Assembly (NCBI RefSeq): GCF_006539185.1
Contig: NZ_BJMN01000038.1
Span: 1-64,000 of the forward strand
Source of the DNA: Streptomyces gardneri
GTDB taxonomy: Bacteria > Actinomycetota > Actinomycetes > Streptomycetales > Streptomycetaceae
Direction: 5' to 3'
DNA: 64,000 bases
The notes beneath the pieces were generated by a model. The model was not told where the DNA came from. It searched no databases and saw only the letters and a list, made by a program, of their open reading frames with translations. The position numbers and the translations under genes are program-made. Of this stretch, positions 33,513 to 41,328 are shown piece after piece. The stretch's first letter is position 1; the number at the start of each line of letters is the position of its first letter.

Positions 33513-34760
33513 GTGAGTACCAGCCCCGCCCCCGAGCTCTTCACCTGGGAGTTCGCCAGCGACCCCTACCCCGCCTACGCCTGGCTGCGGGAGCACGCGC
33601 CCGTGCACCGCACGAAGCTGCCCAGCGGCGTCGAGGCCTGGCTCGTCACCCGGTACGCGGACGCCCGGCAGGCCCTCGCAGACCAGCGGCTGTCCAAGAA
33701 CCCGGCGCACCACGACGAGTCCCCGCACGCGAAGGGGAAGACGGGCATCCCGGGCGAGCGCAAGGCCGAGCTGATGACGCATCTGCTCAACATCGACCCG
33801 CCCGACCACACCCGGCTGCGCCGGCTCGTGTCGAAGGCCTTCACCCCGCGCCGGGTCGCGGAGTTCGCGCCGCGCGTGCAGGAGCTGACCGACCGGCTCA
33901 TGGACGATTTCGTGGAGAGGGGGAGCGCCGACCTCATCCACGAGTTCGCGTTCCCGCTCCCCATCTACGCGATCTGCGACCTGCTCGGCGTGCCGCCGGA
34001 GGACCAGGACGACTTCCGTGACTGGGCCGGGATGATGATCCGGCACGGCGGCGGGCCGCGCGGCGGTGTCGCCCGGTCGGTGAAGAAGATGCGCGGCTAC
34101 CTCGCGGAGCTGATCCACCGCAAGCGCGAGGAGCCCGGCGAGGACCTCATCTCGGGGCTCATCAGGGCCTCCGACCATGGCGAGCACCTCACCGAGAACG
34201 AGGCCGCGGCGATGGCCTTCATCATCCTTTTCGCCGGTTTTGAGACGACCGTGAATCTCATCGGCAATGGCACCTATCAGCTCCTGCGTCACCCCGAGCA
34301 GCGCGAGCGGCTCCAGGCGTCGATCGCGGCGGGGGAGACCGGGCTCCTGGAGACGGGCGTCGAGGAGCTGCTGCGGTACGACGGACCGGTGGAGATGGCC
34401 ACCTGGCGGTACGCGACGCAGGCGCTGACCGTCGGCGGGCAGGAGATCCCGGCGGGCGACCCGGTGCTCGTGGTCCTGGCCGCGGCCAACCGGGACCCGG
34501 AGCGCTTCGCGGAGCCGGACACGCTGGACCTCTCGCGGCGCGACAGCCAGCACCTCGGGTACGGGCACGGCATCCACTACTGCCTGGGGGCGCCGCTCGC
34601 CCGCCTGGAGGGTCAGGCCGCGCTGGCCACCCTGCTGACGCGTCTGCCCGACCTGCGACTTGCGGCAGATCCGGCCGAACTGCGGTGGCGCGGAGGGCTC
34701 ATCATGCGGGGATTGCGCACACTTCCGGTGGATTTCACCCCTTCCGTACGCCTGTTGTGA
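33513..34760 (+). CDS. Cytochrome P450 (CYP107-like)
   Basis: 415 aa. The I-helix oxygen-binding motif is LFAGFETT, ExxR is in GVEELLRYDGP, and the haem loop is YGHGIHYCLG with Cys357 as the thiolate ligand (Tyr replaces the usual Phe at the loop start). The N-terminal FASDPYPAYAWLREHAPVH and LLNIDPPDHTRLRRLVSKAF are typical of bacterial class I P450s of the CYP107 type. No ferredoxin gene is adjacent. TACGGT (33501-33506) ends 6 nt before the GTG, so the mRNA is probably leaderless. Substrate unknown. Confidence 0.95.
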   Translation: MSTSPAPELFTWEFASDPYPAYAWLREHAPVHRTKLPSGVEAWLVTRYADARQALADQRLSKNPAHHDESPHAKGKTGIPGERKAELMTHLLNIDPPDHTRLRRLVSKAFTPRRVAEFAPRVQELTDRLMDDFVERGSADLIHEFAFPLPIYAICDLLGVPPEDQDDFRDWAGMMIRHGGGPRGGVARSVKKMRGYLAELIHRKREEPGEDLISGLIRASDHGEHLTENEAAAMAFIILFAGFETTVNLIGNGTYQLLRHPEQRERLQASIAAGETGLLETGVEELLRYDGPVEMATWRYATQALTVGGQEIPAGDPVLVVLAAANRDPERFAEPDTLDLSRRDSQHLGYGHGIHYCLGAPLARLEGQAALATLLTRLPDLRLAADPAELRWRGGLIMRGLRTLPVDFTPSVRLL

Positions 34761-34879
34761 GTTGACGGACCGTCAGAAATGTGATCTTCACGTGATCGGG
34801 GGTCCATCGACTTGTGATGAGTGTTCGAATGCCGCTACGTTTCCCGGCAGTTTCCAGCCGTCACGCGAAAGGCGTTCCT

Positions 34880-36031
34880 ATGCGATCCGGGAACGGAAGA
34901 CACCGCCGCCCCCGTCAGGCCCCCGCCATCGTCGTCGCCGCGGGTGTGACCGGCTCCGCCCTGGCGCTGCCGCTGCTCGCCACCGGCTCCGCCTCCGCCG
35001 CCGACGGCGCGACCTGGGACCGGGTCGCCGAATGCGAGTCCGGCGGCCAGTGGAGTGCCAACTTCGGCAACGGCATGTACGGCGGCCTCCAGTTCACCCA
35101 GGACAGCTGGGAGCGGAACGGCGGCCTCGCCTACGCGCCCAGCCCCGATCTGGCCAGCCGCGCCCAGCAGATCGCGATCGCCGACAAGGCGTTCACCGCC
35201 GGCGGCACCGACTGGGCCACCTGCGCGCCCATCGCCGGTCTGACCGACGACGGCAAGGCCACCGGGGTCAACCCCGGCCCGGCCACCGCCACGAAGGCGC
35301 CCACGGGGCCCGTGGCGGAGTCGAACCGGACCGCGGGCACCCCGGTCGCGCCCTCGGGGGCCGCTGCCGAGAAGGCCGCCGAGAAGGCGGCGGAGAAGTC
35401 CGCCGCGCCCACGCGGGTCGCCCCGGGCGCCGAGACGCCCCGTAAGGCCTCGGAAGCCCCCACCGCGCCCGCCACCCCCGACGGCTCCGCCACGCCGGTC
35501 AGCCCGACCGCGCCGACGACGGGGACCACCCCGGGCGGCTCGGTCGCCCCGACCGCGCCGGTGAGCCCGACCACGCCGGGCACGCCGGGCACCCCGACCA
35601 CGCCGGTCACGCCCGACTCGTCCCTTACGCCCGTATCGCCCGAGACGCCGACGGATGACACCTCGTCGGCCGCGCCCGGCACCGGCAAGCACCGGGGTGA
35701 GGCAGCTCCGGAGGAAACCGGCAAGGCGGACACTCCGGCTGAATCGGGTCGACACGCTTCATCGACGGACAAGCTGGCGGAAAACTCCGACGCCAAGCCC
35801 GTGGCTGACGAGGCGAAGGATTCGGGCGCAACGGACAGTCAGGACACTTCGGGCGCGTACACCGTGCGGCCCGGTGACAACCTGTCCGAGATTGCACAGG
35901 AGAACGAACTCCCCGGCGGCTGGAACGCCCTCTATGACGCCAACCGCGGGACGGTGGGCGTCGATCCGGACCTCATCGTCCCTGGTCAGAGCCTCGACCT
36001 GACGGTCGGTTCGGAAGCGGCGGCGGAGTAG
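34880..36031 (+). CDS. rpfC: Resuscitation-promoting factor with LysM (RpfC-like)
   Basis: 383 aa from the ATG at 34880 (AAAGG 8-12 bases upstream). Signal peptide to about residue 40 (ATGSASAADG). Rpf/transglycosylase-like domain (about 42-118) with TWDRVAECESGGQW, where the Glu after Cys is catalytic, and MYGGLQFTQDSW. Then an Ala/Lys region, a long Thr/Pro-rich linker (about 205-285), an acidic stretch, and a C-terminal LysM (about 330-380; YTVRPGDNLSEIAQ). It cleaves peptidoglycan during germination or growth restart. The order rpfC-rpfA upstream of eno matches S. coelicolor, which is why I use these symbols. Confidence 0.88.
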   Translation: MRSGNGRHRRPRQAPAIVVAAGVTGSALALPLLATGSASAADGATWDRVAECESGGQWSANFGNGMYGGLQFTQDSWERNGGLAYAPSPDLASRAQQIAIADKAFTAGGTDWATCAPIAGLTDDGKATGVNPGPATATKAPTGPVAESNRTAGTPVAPSGAAAEKAAEKAAEKSAAPTRVAPGAETPRKASEAPTAPATPDGSATPVSPTAPTTGTTPGGSVAPTAPVSPTTPGTPGTPTTPVTPDSSLTPVSPETPTDDTSSAAPGTGKHRGEAAPEETGKADTPAESGRHASSTDKLAENSDAKPVADEAKDSGATDSQDTSGAYTVRPGDNLSEIAQENELPGGWNALYDANRGTVGVDPDLIVPGQSLDLTVGSEAAAE

Positions 36032-36252
36032 TTCGAGGGCTTATGTCCGGTTCTGGGTAAGTGAGACATGGGTCTCTTCGCCCCAACTGGCGTGTCACGT
36101 CCGCGAACTTTGCTTCCGTCACCTCCCACCTGCACAAACACCCCCCACCGGAAGGCAAGTAGGGGCGATATTTCCGCAATACGCCTCTTTGAACTTCCGG
36201 TGGGTCTGTGTCTACGGTCGTAACCGCTCGCCACCGCGGGCCCCGTCGACCG

Positions 36253-36450
36253 AAACGCCGAATCCTGCCGTCGGCCGATGGGAACAGTCGTCGCGTAAGC
36301 GCCGAAGGCAGGAGTGGGGGACCCAAGGTAAGTGCCGGTCCCGGCCGTTGAGACAGACGGCCGAAGACCGGCTTGGGGTGAAGCCGCGTGCTAGGACACG
36401 CGGCCGGGCAACTTTCCGGCCCGAACCCGACAGCTCACCTCACAGGCGTC
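36253..36450 (+). promoter_or_regulatory. c-di-AMP (ydaO-type) riboswitch controlling rpfA
   Basis: The 435-bp gap before rpfA holds the ydaO/yuaA signature in order: ACGCCGAATCC (36255-36265), GGCAGGAGTGGGGGACCCAA (36312-36331), CTTGGGGTGAAGCC (about 36371-36384), and GCCCGAACCCGACAGCTCAC (36419-36438), ending AGGCGTC. P1 is ACGCC (36255-36259) with GGCGT (36445-36449). The RBS GAGGAG (36454-36459) follows at once, and GGAG/CTCC (36456-36459 with 36463-36466) could form a small hairpin over it. The rpfA leader of S. coelicolor is a known c-di-AMP riboswitch. The part at 36032-36250 holds no gene that I can see. Confidence 0.93.
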
Positions 36451-36466
36451 GGTGAGGAGAATCTCC

Positions 36467-37210
36467 ATGCTGTTTTCCGGCAAGGGCAAACACCGCCGTC
36501 CCTCCAAGGCCACCCAGGTCGCCACGCTCGTCGGCGTCACCGGTGTCGCCGTGGCCGCCCCGCTGATGACCGCGGGCACCGCCTCGGCCGCCACGGCCTC
36601 CGAGTGGGACCGCGTCGCCCAGTGCGAGTCCGGCGGCAACTGGTCCATCAACACCGGCAACGGGTACTACGGCGGCCTGCAGTTCTCCGCCTCCACCTGG
36701 GCCGCGTACGGCGGCACCGCCTACGCCTCGACCGCCAACCAGGCGTCGAAGTCCCAGCAGATCGCCATCGCCGAGAAGGTCCTCGCGGGCCAGGGCAAGG
36801 GTGCCTGGCCGAGCTGTGGCGTGGGCCTCTCCGGCGCCTCGTACGACGGCGGCTCCGCCGAGAGCGCGCCGCAGCAGCAGAGCGCCCCGCAGCAGCAGAC
36901 GCAGCAGCCGCGCCAGGAGCGGAAGGCCGAGCAGCCGACCACCCGCAGCGAGCAGCGTCAGGCCCCGAAGAAGTCGACGCAGCAGTACGCCGCGCCGAAG
37001 GCCGCCACCAAGAAGACGGTCACCACCCCGACCGGCAAGGTCGTCAAGAAGGGCGACGGCGAGTACAAGGTCGTCGCCGGCGACACCCTCAGCAAGATCG
37101 CCGAGGCGCACGGCGTCAAGGGCGGCTGGGCCGAGCTCTTCGAGCTGAACAAGGACGTCGTCGAGAACGCCGACCTCATCTACGTGGGCCAGCAGCTCCA
37201 CCTGAAGTGA
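36467..37210 (+). CDS. rpfA: Resuscitation-promoting factor A (Rpf-LysM)
   Basis: 247 aa from the ATG at 36467. Signal peptide to about residue 39 (TAGTASAAT). Rpf domain (about 40-118): SEWDRVAQCESGGNWSINTG with catalytic Glu, then YYGGLQFSASTWAAYGG. A Gln/Ser/Lys-rich linker (APQQQSAPQQQTQQPRQ) and a C-terminal LysM (about 200-246; EYKVVAGDTLSKIAEAHGVK, ADLIYVGQQLHLK). It is a secreted muralytic enzyme for spore germination. Expression is set by the c-di-AMP riboswitch just upstream, and a long hairpin closes the unit. Confidence 0.95.
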   Translation: MLFSGKGKHRRPSKATQVATLVGVTGVAVAAPLMTAGTASAATASEWDRVAQCESGGNWSINTGNGYYGGLQFSASTWAAYGGTAYASTANQASKSQQIAIAEKVLAGQGKGAWPSCGVGLSGASYDGGSAESAPQQQSAPQQQTQQPRQERKAEQPTTRSEQRQAPKKSTQQYAAPKAATKKTVTTPTGKVVKKGDGEYKVVAGDTLSKIAEAHGVKGGWAELFELNKDVVENADLIYVGQQLHLK

Positions 37211-37271
37211 CCCCGGCGGCTCGGGTGAGTCCGGCGGCTCGCCCGACCCCGACGACCCTCCCGCGGTGACC

Positions 37272-37315
37272 ACCCCGGTCCGGCGCACTCTCCCCCGTGC
37301 GCGCCGGACCGGGGT
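37272..37315 (+). terminator. Terminator of rpfA
   Basis: 15-bp perfect stem (37272-37286 with 37301-37315) with a pyrimidine-rich 14-base loop, about 60 bases after the rpfA stop. Confidence 0.8.
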
Positions 37316-37578
37316 TCCGCGCATCCGGGGTTTCGCGTATCCATGGTTCCGCTTATCGGGCCGGAGCTCCGCCCGTCAGGGGCGACTTCACGGTTACCGT
37401 CCAGTAGATCTGGGGCCCTTCGTCCCTTATTGCATGCCCTTGGGTCCTTTTTCGTCCCAGGGGGCGGGCGCGCGGCCGACCGGAGCCCCCGAGCCGGTTA
37501 GGCTCATGTCGCAAGGCCGATCGACCCTGCACCGGCCATGCGTCACATCCAGCGTCACATCCCAAAAAGGAGATGCTC
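37316..37578 (+). promoter_or_regulatory. eno leader: candidate -10 box and direct repeat
   Basis: The 368-bp gap between rpfA and eno has, after the terminator, a candidate -10 box TAGGCT at 37499-37504 with no convincing -35. A direct repeat GCGTCACATCC (37540-37550 and 37552-37562) sits just upstream of the RBS AAAAAGGAG (37564-37572). No gene is visible in this gap. Confidence 0.45.
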
Positions 37579-38859
37579 GTGCCGTCCATCGACGTCGTCG
37601 TAGCCCGGGAAATCCTGGACTCCCGAGGCAACCCCACGGTCGAGGTCGAGGTCGGCCTCGACGACGGCAGCACCGGCCGTGCTGCTGTTCCGTCCGGCGC
37701 CTCCACCGGTGCGTTCGAGGCCATCGAGCTTCGCGACGGTGACCCCAACCGCTACCTGGGCAAGGGTGTCGAGAAGGCCGTCCTCGCCGTCATCGAGCAG
37801 ATCGGCCCGGAGCTCGTCGGCTACGACGCCACCGAGCAGCGCCTGATCGACCAGGCCATGTTCGACCTGGACGCCACCGAGAACAAGGGCTCGCTCGGCG
37901 CGAACGCCATCCTCGGTGTCTCCCTCGCCGTCGCGCACGCCGCGTCCGAGGCCTCCGACCTCCCGCTCTTCCGCTACCTCGGCGGCCCGAACGCGCACCT
38001 GCTGCCCGTTCCGATGATGAACATCCTCAACGGTGGGTCGCACGCCGACTCCAACGTCGACATCCAGGAGTTCATGATCGCCCCGATCGGCGCGGAGTCC
38101 TTCTCCGAGGCCCTTCGCTGGGGTGCGGAGATCTACCACACGCTCAAGGGCGTGCTGAAGCGCAAGGGCCTCTCCACCGGCCTCGGCGACGAGGGCGGCT
38201 TCGCCCCGAACCTGGAGTCGAACCGCGCCGCCCTCGACCTCATCGTCGAGGCCATCAAGGAGGCCGGCTACACCCCGGGCACCGATGTCGCGCTCGCGCT
38301 CGACGTCGCCGCGTCCGAGTTCTACAAGGACGGCAAGTACGAGTTCGAGGGCAAGTCCCGCTCGGCCGCCGAGATGACCGAGTACTACGAGGAGCTCGTC
38401 TCCGCGTACCCGATGGTCTCCATCGAGGACCCGCTGTTCGAGGACGACTGGGCGGGCTGGAAGGTCCTCACCGACAAGCTGGGCGCCAAGGTCCAGATCG
38501 TCGGCGACGACCTCTTCGTCACCAACCCGGAGCGTCTCGCCCGCGGCATCGAGGAGGGCACCGCGAACGCCCTCCTGGTCAAGGTCAACCAGATCGGCTC
38601 GCTGACCGAGACCCTGGACGCCGTCGAGCTGGCCCAGCGCAACGGCTTCAAGTGCATGATGTCCCACCGCTCCGGCGAGACCGAGGACGTCACCATCGCC
38701 GACCTCGCCGTCGCGGTGAACTGCGGCCAGATCAAGACCGGCGCCCCGGCCCGCTCGGACCGCGTCGCCAAGTACAACCAGCTCCTGCGCATCGAGGAGA
38801 TCCTCGACGACGCCGCGGTCTACGCCGGCCGCAGCGCGTTCCCGCGCTTCAAGGGCTGA
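37579..38859 (+). CDS. eno: Enolase
   Basis: 426 aa from the GTG at 37579. This start is preferred over the ATG at 37573 because the RBS AAGGAG then has a 6-base spacer and the protein begins MPSIDVVVAREILDSRGNPTVE without extra residues. It converts 2-phosphoglycerate to phosphoenolpyruvate. Visible signature: SGASTGAFEA (mobile loop), GDEGGFAPN with Glu205, metal-binding SIEDP, and LLVKVNQIGS with catalytic Lys335, then SHRSGE (His363). It heads the eno-divIC-DUF501-ppx order conserved across Actinobacteria. Confidence 0.98.
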   Translation: MPSIDVVVAREILDSRGNPTVEVEVGLDDGSTGRAAVPSGASTGAFEAIELRDGDPNRYLGKGVEKAVLAVIEQIGPELVGYDATEQRLIDQAMFDLDATENKGSLGANAILGVSLAVAHAASEASDLPLFRYLGGPNAHLLPVPMMNILNGGSHADSNVDIQEFMIAPIGAESFSEALRWGAEIYHTLKGVLKRKGLSTGLGDEGGFAPNLESNRAALDLIVEAIKEAGYTPGTDVALALDVAASEFYKDGKYEFEGKSRSAAEMTEYYEELVSAYPMVSIEDPLFEDDWAGWKVLTDKLGAKVQIVGDDLFVTNPERLARGIEEGTANALLVKVNQIGSLTETLDAVELAQRNGFKCMMSHRSGETEDVTIADLAVAVNCGQIKTGAPARSDRVAKYNQLLRIEEILDDAAVYAGRSAFPRFKG

Positions 38860-38969
38860 CCCGACCCCAGGGGCTGACACCGGCCCCGTAGGGCAGCTTC
38901 CGTACGTCCCCGTACTCGGTCCCGTACCGTGTGCGGGGACGTACGTATGAACAGGGGAGGCGACACGAC

Positions 38970-39440
38970 ATGGCCGCGAAGGACCGGGACCGGTTCTCGA
39001 CCGCGACCCGGATCAGACTGCTCGGCGAGCAGACCGCCGCTCGTGTCTACCGCTCCCAGACCCGCCGTCAGGCACGCCGCTCCCGGCTCACCGGCCGCGC
39101 GGCCTTCCTCGCCCTCGTCGTCTGCTCCCTCGTCGTGGCGCTCGCCTACCCGATGCGGAGCTACGTCTCCCAGCAGGGCGAGATCGAGGACCAGGAGCGC
39201 CGGGCCGCCGAGACCGCCCAGCGGGTCGAGGAGCTGCGGGACGAGAAGGCCCGCCTCCAGGACCCCGCCTACGTCCGCCGCCTCGCCCGCGAGCACCTGC
39301 ACTACCTGCTGCCCGGCGAGACCGGCTTCACCGTGAACGACCCCGACGCGGAGCAGCGGCCCCGCGACGACCAGGGAGCGGCCGAGCGCCCCTGGTACGA
39401 CAACCTCTGGGACGGCGTCGACCACGCCGACCGCCCCTGA
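38970..39440 (+). CDS. divIC: Septum formation initiator DivIC/FtsB
   Basis: 156 aa from the ATG at 38970, with AGGGGAGG at 38953-38960. Basic cytoplasmic tail (about 1-44), one TM (about 45-62, AFLALVVCSLVVALAYPM), then a coiled coil (QQGEIEDQERRAAETAQRVEELRDEKARLQDP) and the conserved YVRRLAREHLHYLLPGETGF. This is the bitopic divisome protein that pairs with FtsL/FtsQ. Its place after eno is typical of Actinobacteria. Confidence 0.92.
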   Translation: MAAKDRDRFSTATRIRLLGEQTAARVYRSQTRRQARRSRLTGRAAFLALVVCSLVVALAYPMRSYVSQQGEIEDQERRAAETAQRVEELRDEKARLQDPAYVRRLAREHLHYLLPGETGFTVNDPDAEQRPRDDQGAAERPWYDNLWDGVDHADRP

Positions 39441-39477
39441 CCCCTCCTCCGCGACAACGAGCAAGGCAACCGAAGAC

Positions 39478-40023
39478 ATGGAAACGCCCCCTCCGCAGAC
39501 CGAACGCACCGAGCCCACCGCGACGGACATCGCCGCCTTCGAGCTGCAGCTCGGCCGGCCGCCCCGCGGCCTGCGCGCCATCGCGCACCGCTGCCCGTGC
39601 GGCAACCCGGACGTCGTCGAGACCGCGCCGCGGCTCCCCGACGGCACGCCGTTCCCGACGACGTACTACCTGACCTGCCCCCGGGCGGCCTCCGCCATCG
39701 GCACCCTCGAGGCCAACGGGGTCATGAAGGAGATGCAGGCCCGGCTCGCCACCGACCCGGAGCTGGCCGCCGCCTACCGGGCCGCGCACGAGGACTACCT
39801 CGCCCGCCGTGACGCGATCGAGGTCCTGGAGGGCTTCCCGAGCGCCGGCGGCATGCCGGACCGCGTGAAGTGCCTGCACGTCCTCGTCGGCCACTCGCTG
39901 GTCGCGGGCCCGGGCGTCAACCCGTTCGGCGACGAGGCCCTCGCGATGCTGCCGGAGTGGTGGGCGAAGGGCGCGTGCGTGACCGCCTGCGGGGACAAGG
40001 AAGAGAAGGAGTCCGCGGAATGA
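39478..40023 (+). CDS. DUF501 protein
   Basis: 181 aa, soluble. The conserved DUF501 features are LGRPPRGLRAIAHRCPCGNPDVVETAPRL (with the CPCG pair), FPTTYYLTCPRAASAIGTLEA, and C-terminal DRVKCLHVLVGHSLVAGPGVNP and GDEAL. The Cys residues suggest metal binding. It sits between divIC and the Ppx/GppA gene, with a 4-base ATGA overlap to the latter, as throughout Actinobacteria. Function unknown. Confidence 0.9.
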   Translation: METPPPQTERTEPTATDIAAFELQLGRPPRGLRAIAHRCPCGNPDVVETAPRLPDGTPFPTTYYLTCPRAASAIGTLEANGVMKEMQARLATDPELAAAYRAAHEDYLARRDAIEVLEGFPSAGGMPDRVKCLHVLVGHSLVAGPGVNPFGDEALAMLPEWWAKGACVTACGDKEEKESAE

Positions 40024-40958
40024 CCCGGGTCGCCGGAATCGACTGCGGTACGAACTCGATCCGCCTCCTCGTCGCCGACGTCACTGTGCCCGATAGCGCC
40101 TCCGGCGCGGGGTCGACGGGCGACCTCGTCGAGCTGGACCGGCGGATGACGATCGTCCGGCTCGGCCAGGGCGTCGACAAGACGGGGCGCCTCGCGCCCG
40201 AGGCGCTGGAGCGGACCTTCGCGGCCTGCCGCGAGTACGCCGAGGTCATCAAGGAGCTGGGTGCCGAGAAGCTCCGCTTCGTCGCCACCTCCGCCTCGCG
40301 CGACGCGGAGAACCGCGACGAGTTCGTGAACGGGGTCGTGGAGATCCTGGGCGTCGAGCCCGAGGTGATCACCGGCGACCAGGAGGCCGCGTTCTCCTTC
40401 ACCGGTGCCACCGGCGAGCTGCACGGCACGGAGACGTACCTCGTCGTGGACATCGGCGGCGGCTCGACCGAGTTCGTCACCGGCAACAAGCACGTCGAGG
40501 CCGCCCGCTCCGTCGACATCGGCTGTGTCCGGCTGACCGAGCGGCACGTCCGCCACGACCCGCCGACCGCCGAGGAGGTCGCCGCGATCCGCGCCGACAT
40601 CCGGGCCGCGCTCGACCTGGCCGCGGAGACCGTGCCGATCGGCACGGCGGAGACCCTCGTCGGGCTCGCCGGCTCGGTCACCACCGTCGCCGCGATCGCC
40701 CTCGGGCTGCCGGAGTACGACTCCGAGAAGATCCACCACTCCCGGATCTCCGCCGAGCGCGTCGCCGAGGTCACCGACCGGCTGCTCGCCTCCACGCACG
40801 ACGAGCGGGCCGCGATCCCCGTCATCCACCCCGGGCGGGTCGACGTGATCATCGCCGGTGCGCTGGTCCTGAGGGAGATCATGGAGCGCGTCGGAGCGAG
40901 CGAGGTCGTCGTCAGCGAGCACGACATTCTCGATGGGATCGCCCTATCCGTCGCATAG
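40020..40958 (+). CDS. Exopolyphosphatase/guanosine pentaphosphatase (Ppx/GppA)
   Basis: 312 aa, ATG overlapping the DUF501 stop. ASKHA-fold phosphatase: phosphate 1 motif VAGIDCGTNSIRLLVAD, then VATSASRDAENRDEFV, phosphate 2 motif YLVVDIGGGSTEFV, and LVGLAGSVTTVAAIA. It lacks the C-terminal HD domain, as the short actinobacterial Ppx2/Ppx1 proteins do. It cleaves polyphosphate and possibly pppGpp, connecting phosphate storage and the stringent response. Last gene of the eno cluster, followed by a large hairpin. Confidence 0.93.
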   Translation: MTRVAGIDCGTNSIRLLVADVTVPDSASGAGSTGDLVELDRRMTIVRLGQGVDKTGRLAPEALERTFAACREYAEVIKELGAEKLRFVATSASRDAENRDEFVNGVVEILGVEPEVITGDQEAAFSFTGATGELHGTETYLVVDIGGGSTEFVTGNKHVEAARSVDIGCVRLTERHVRHDPPTAEEVAAIRADIRAALDLAAETVPIGTAETLVGLAGSVTTVAAIALGLPEYDSEKIHHSRISAERVAEVTDRLLASTHDERAAIPVIHPGRVDVIIAGALVLREIMERVGASEVVVSEHDILDGIALSVA

Positions 40959-41023
40959 TGGGCGCCTATCGAGCCCTCCGGCGACAGCCTGTCGGAAAAG
41001 GTTCGTGAAGTTCTTCACAAGGA

Positions 41024-41087
41024 AAAGGGCCCTGAGGGCGCCCGAGGAGGGTCTTTAGCCCCTCCGAGGGGTGTCTCGGGGCCCTTT
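41024..41087. terminator. Large hairpin after ppx
   Basis: Outer stem AAAGGGCCCTGAG (41024-41036) with CTCGGGGCCCTTT (41075-41087), one G-U pair, enclosing a second hairpin built on GGAGG/CCTCC. The stem is flanked by A- and T-rich ends. Confidence 0.75.
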
Positions 41088-41172
41088 CGCAGGTCCGGAG
41101 GCCACTTCGCTCGTTGTTTCCATCGCGTGAACGCATCTGGTGGTTCGGCGTTAACGAGGGCTCTCCAGGCCA

Positions 41173-41199
41173 GTTCACAAGGGGTGAACAACGTTCACC
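41173..41199 (+). promoter_or_regulatory. GTTCAC/GTGAAC/GTTCAC cluster upstream of ndh (Rex-like)
   Basis: GGTGAAC-AAC-GTTCACC (41183-41199) is a perfect 7-bp inverted repeat, with a third half-site GTTCAC at 41173-41178. It resembles the Rex operator (TGTGAAC-N3-TTCACA) but the spacer between GTGAA and TTCAC is one base longer (5 instead of 4). The gene downstream is an NADH dehydrogenase, the class of gene Rex controls. The remainder of the 40959-41328 gap shows no gene. Confidence 0.45.
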
Positions 41200-41328
41200 G
41201 CCGCACCCCGGTTCCTTTGCAGCGCCATGACATGGATCACGTGGGCGGCGGAGTGTAGCAGAGGTCCGCCAGGACCTTGTGAAGGGGCGCACGAGCACCC
41301 CCCCAGTGCTGGGTGGATACTCGATCCC

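Noticed and set aside
36189..36455. 88-codon ORF before rpfA
   Set aside because: It coincides with the conserved c-di-AMP riboswitch; RNA structure explains the sequence and there is no RBS.
41183..41199. Firm call of a Rex operator
   Set aside because: The spacer between GTGAA and TTCAC is 5, not 4; kept only as a candidate.
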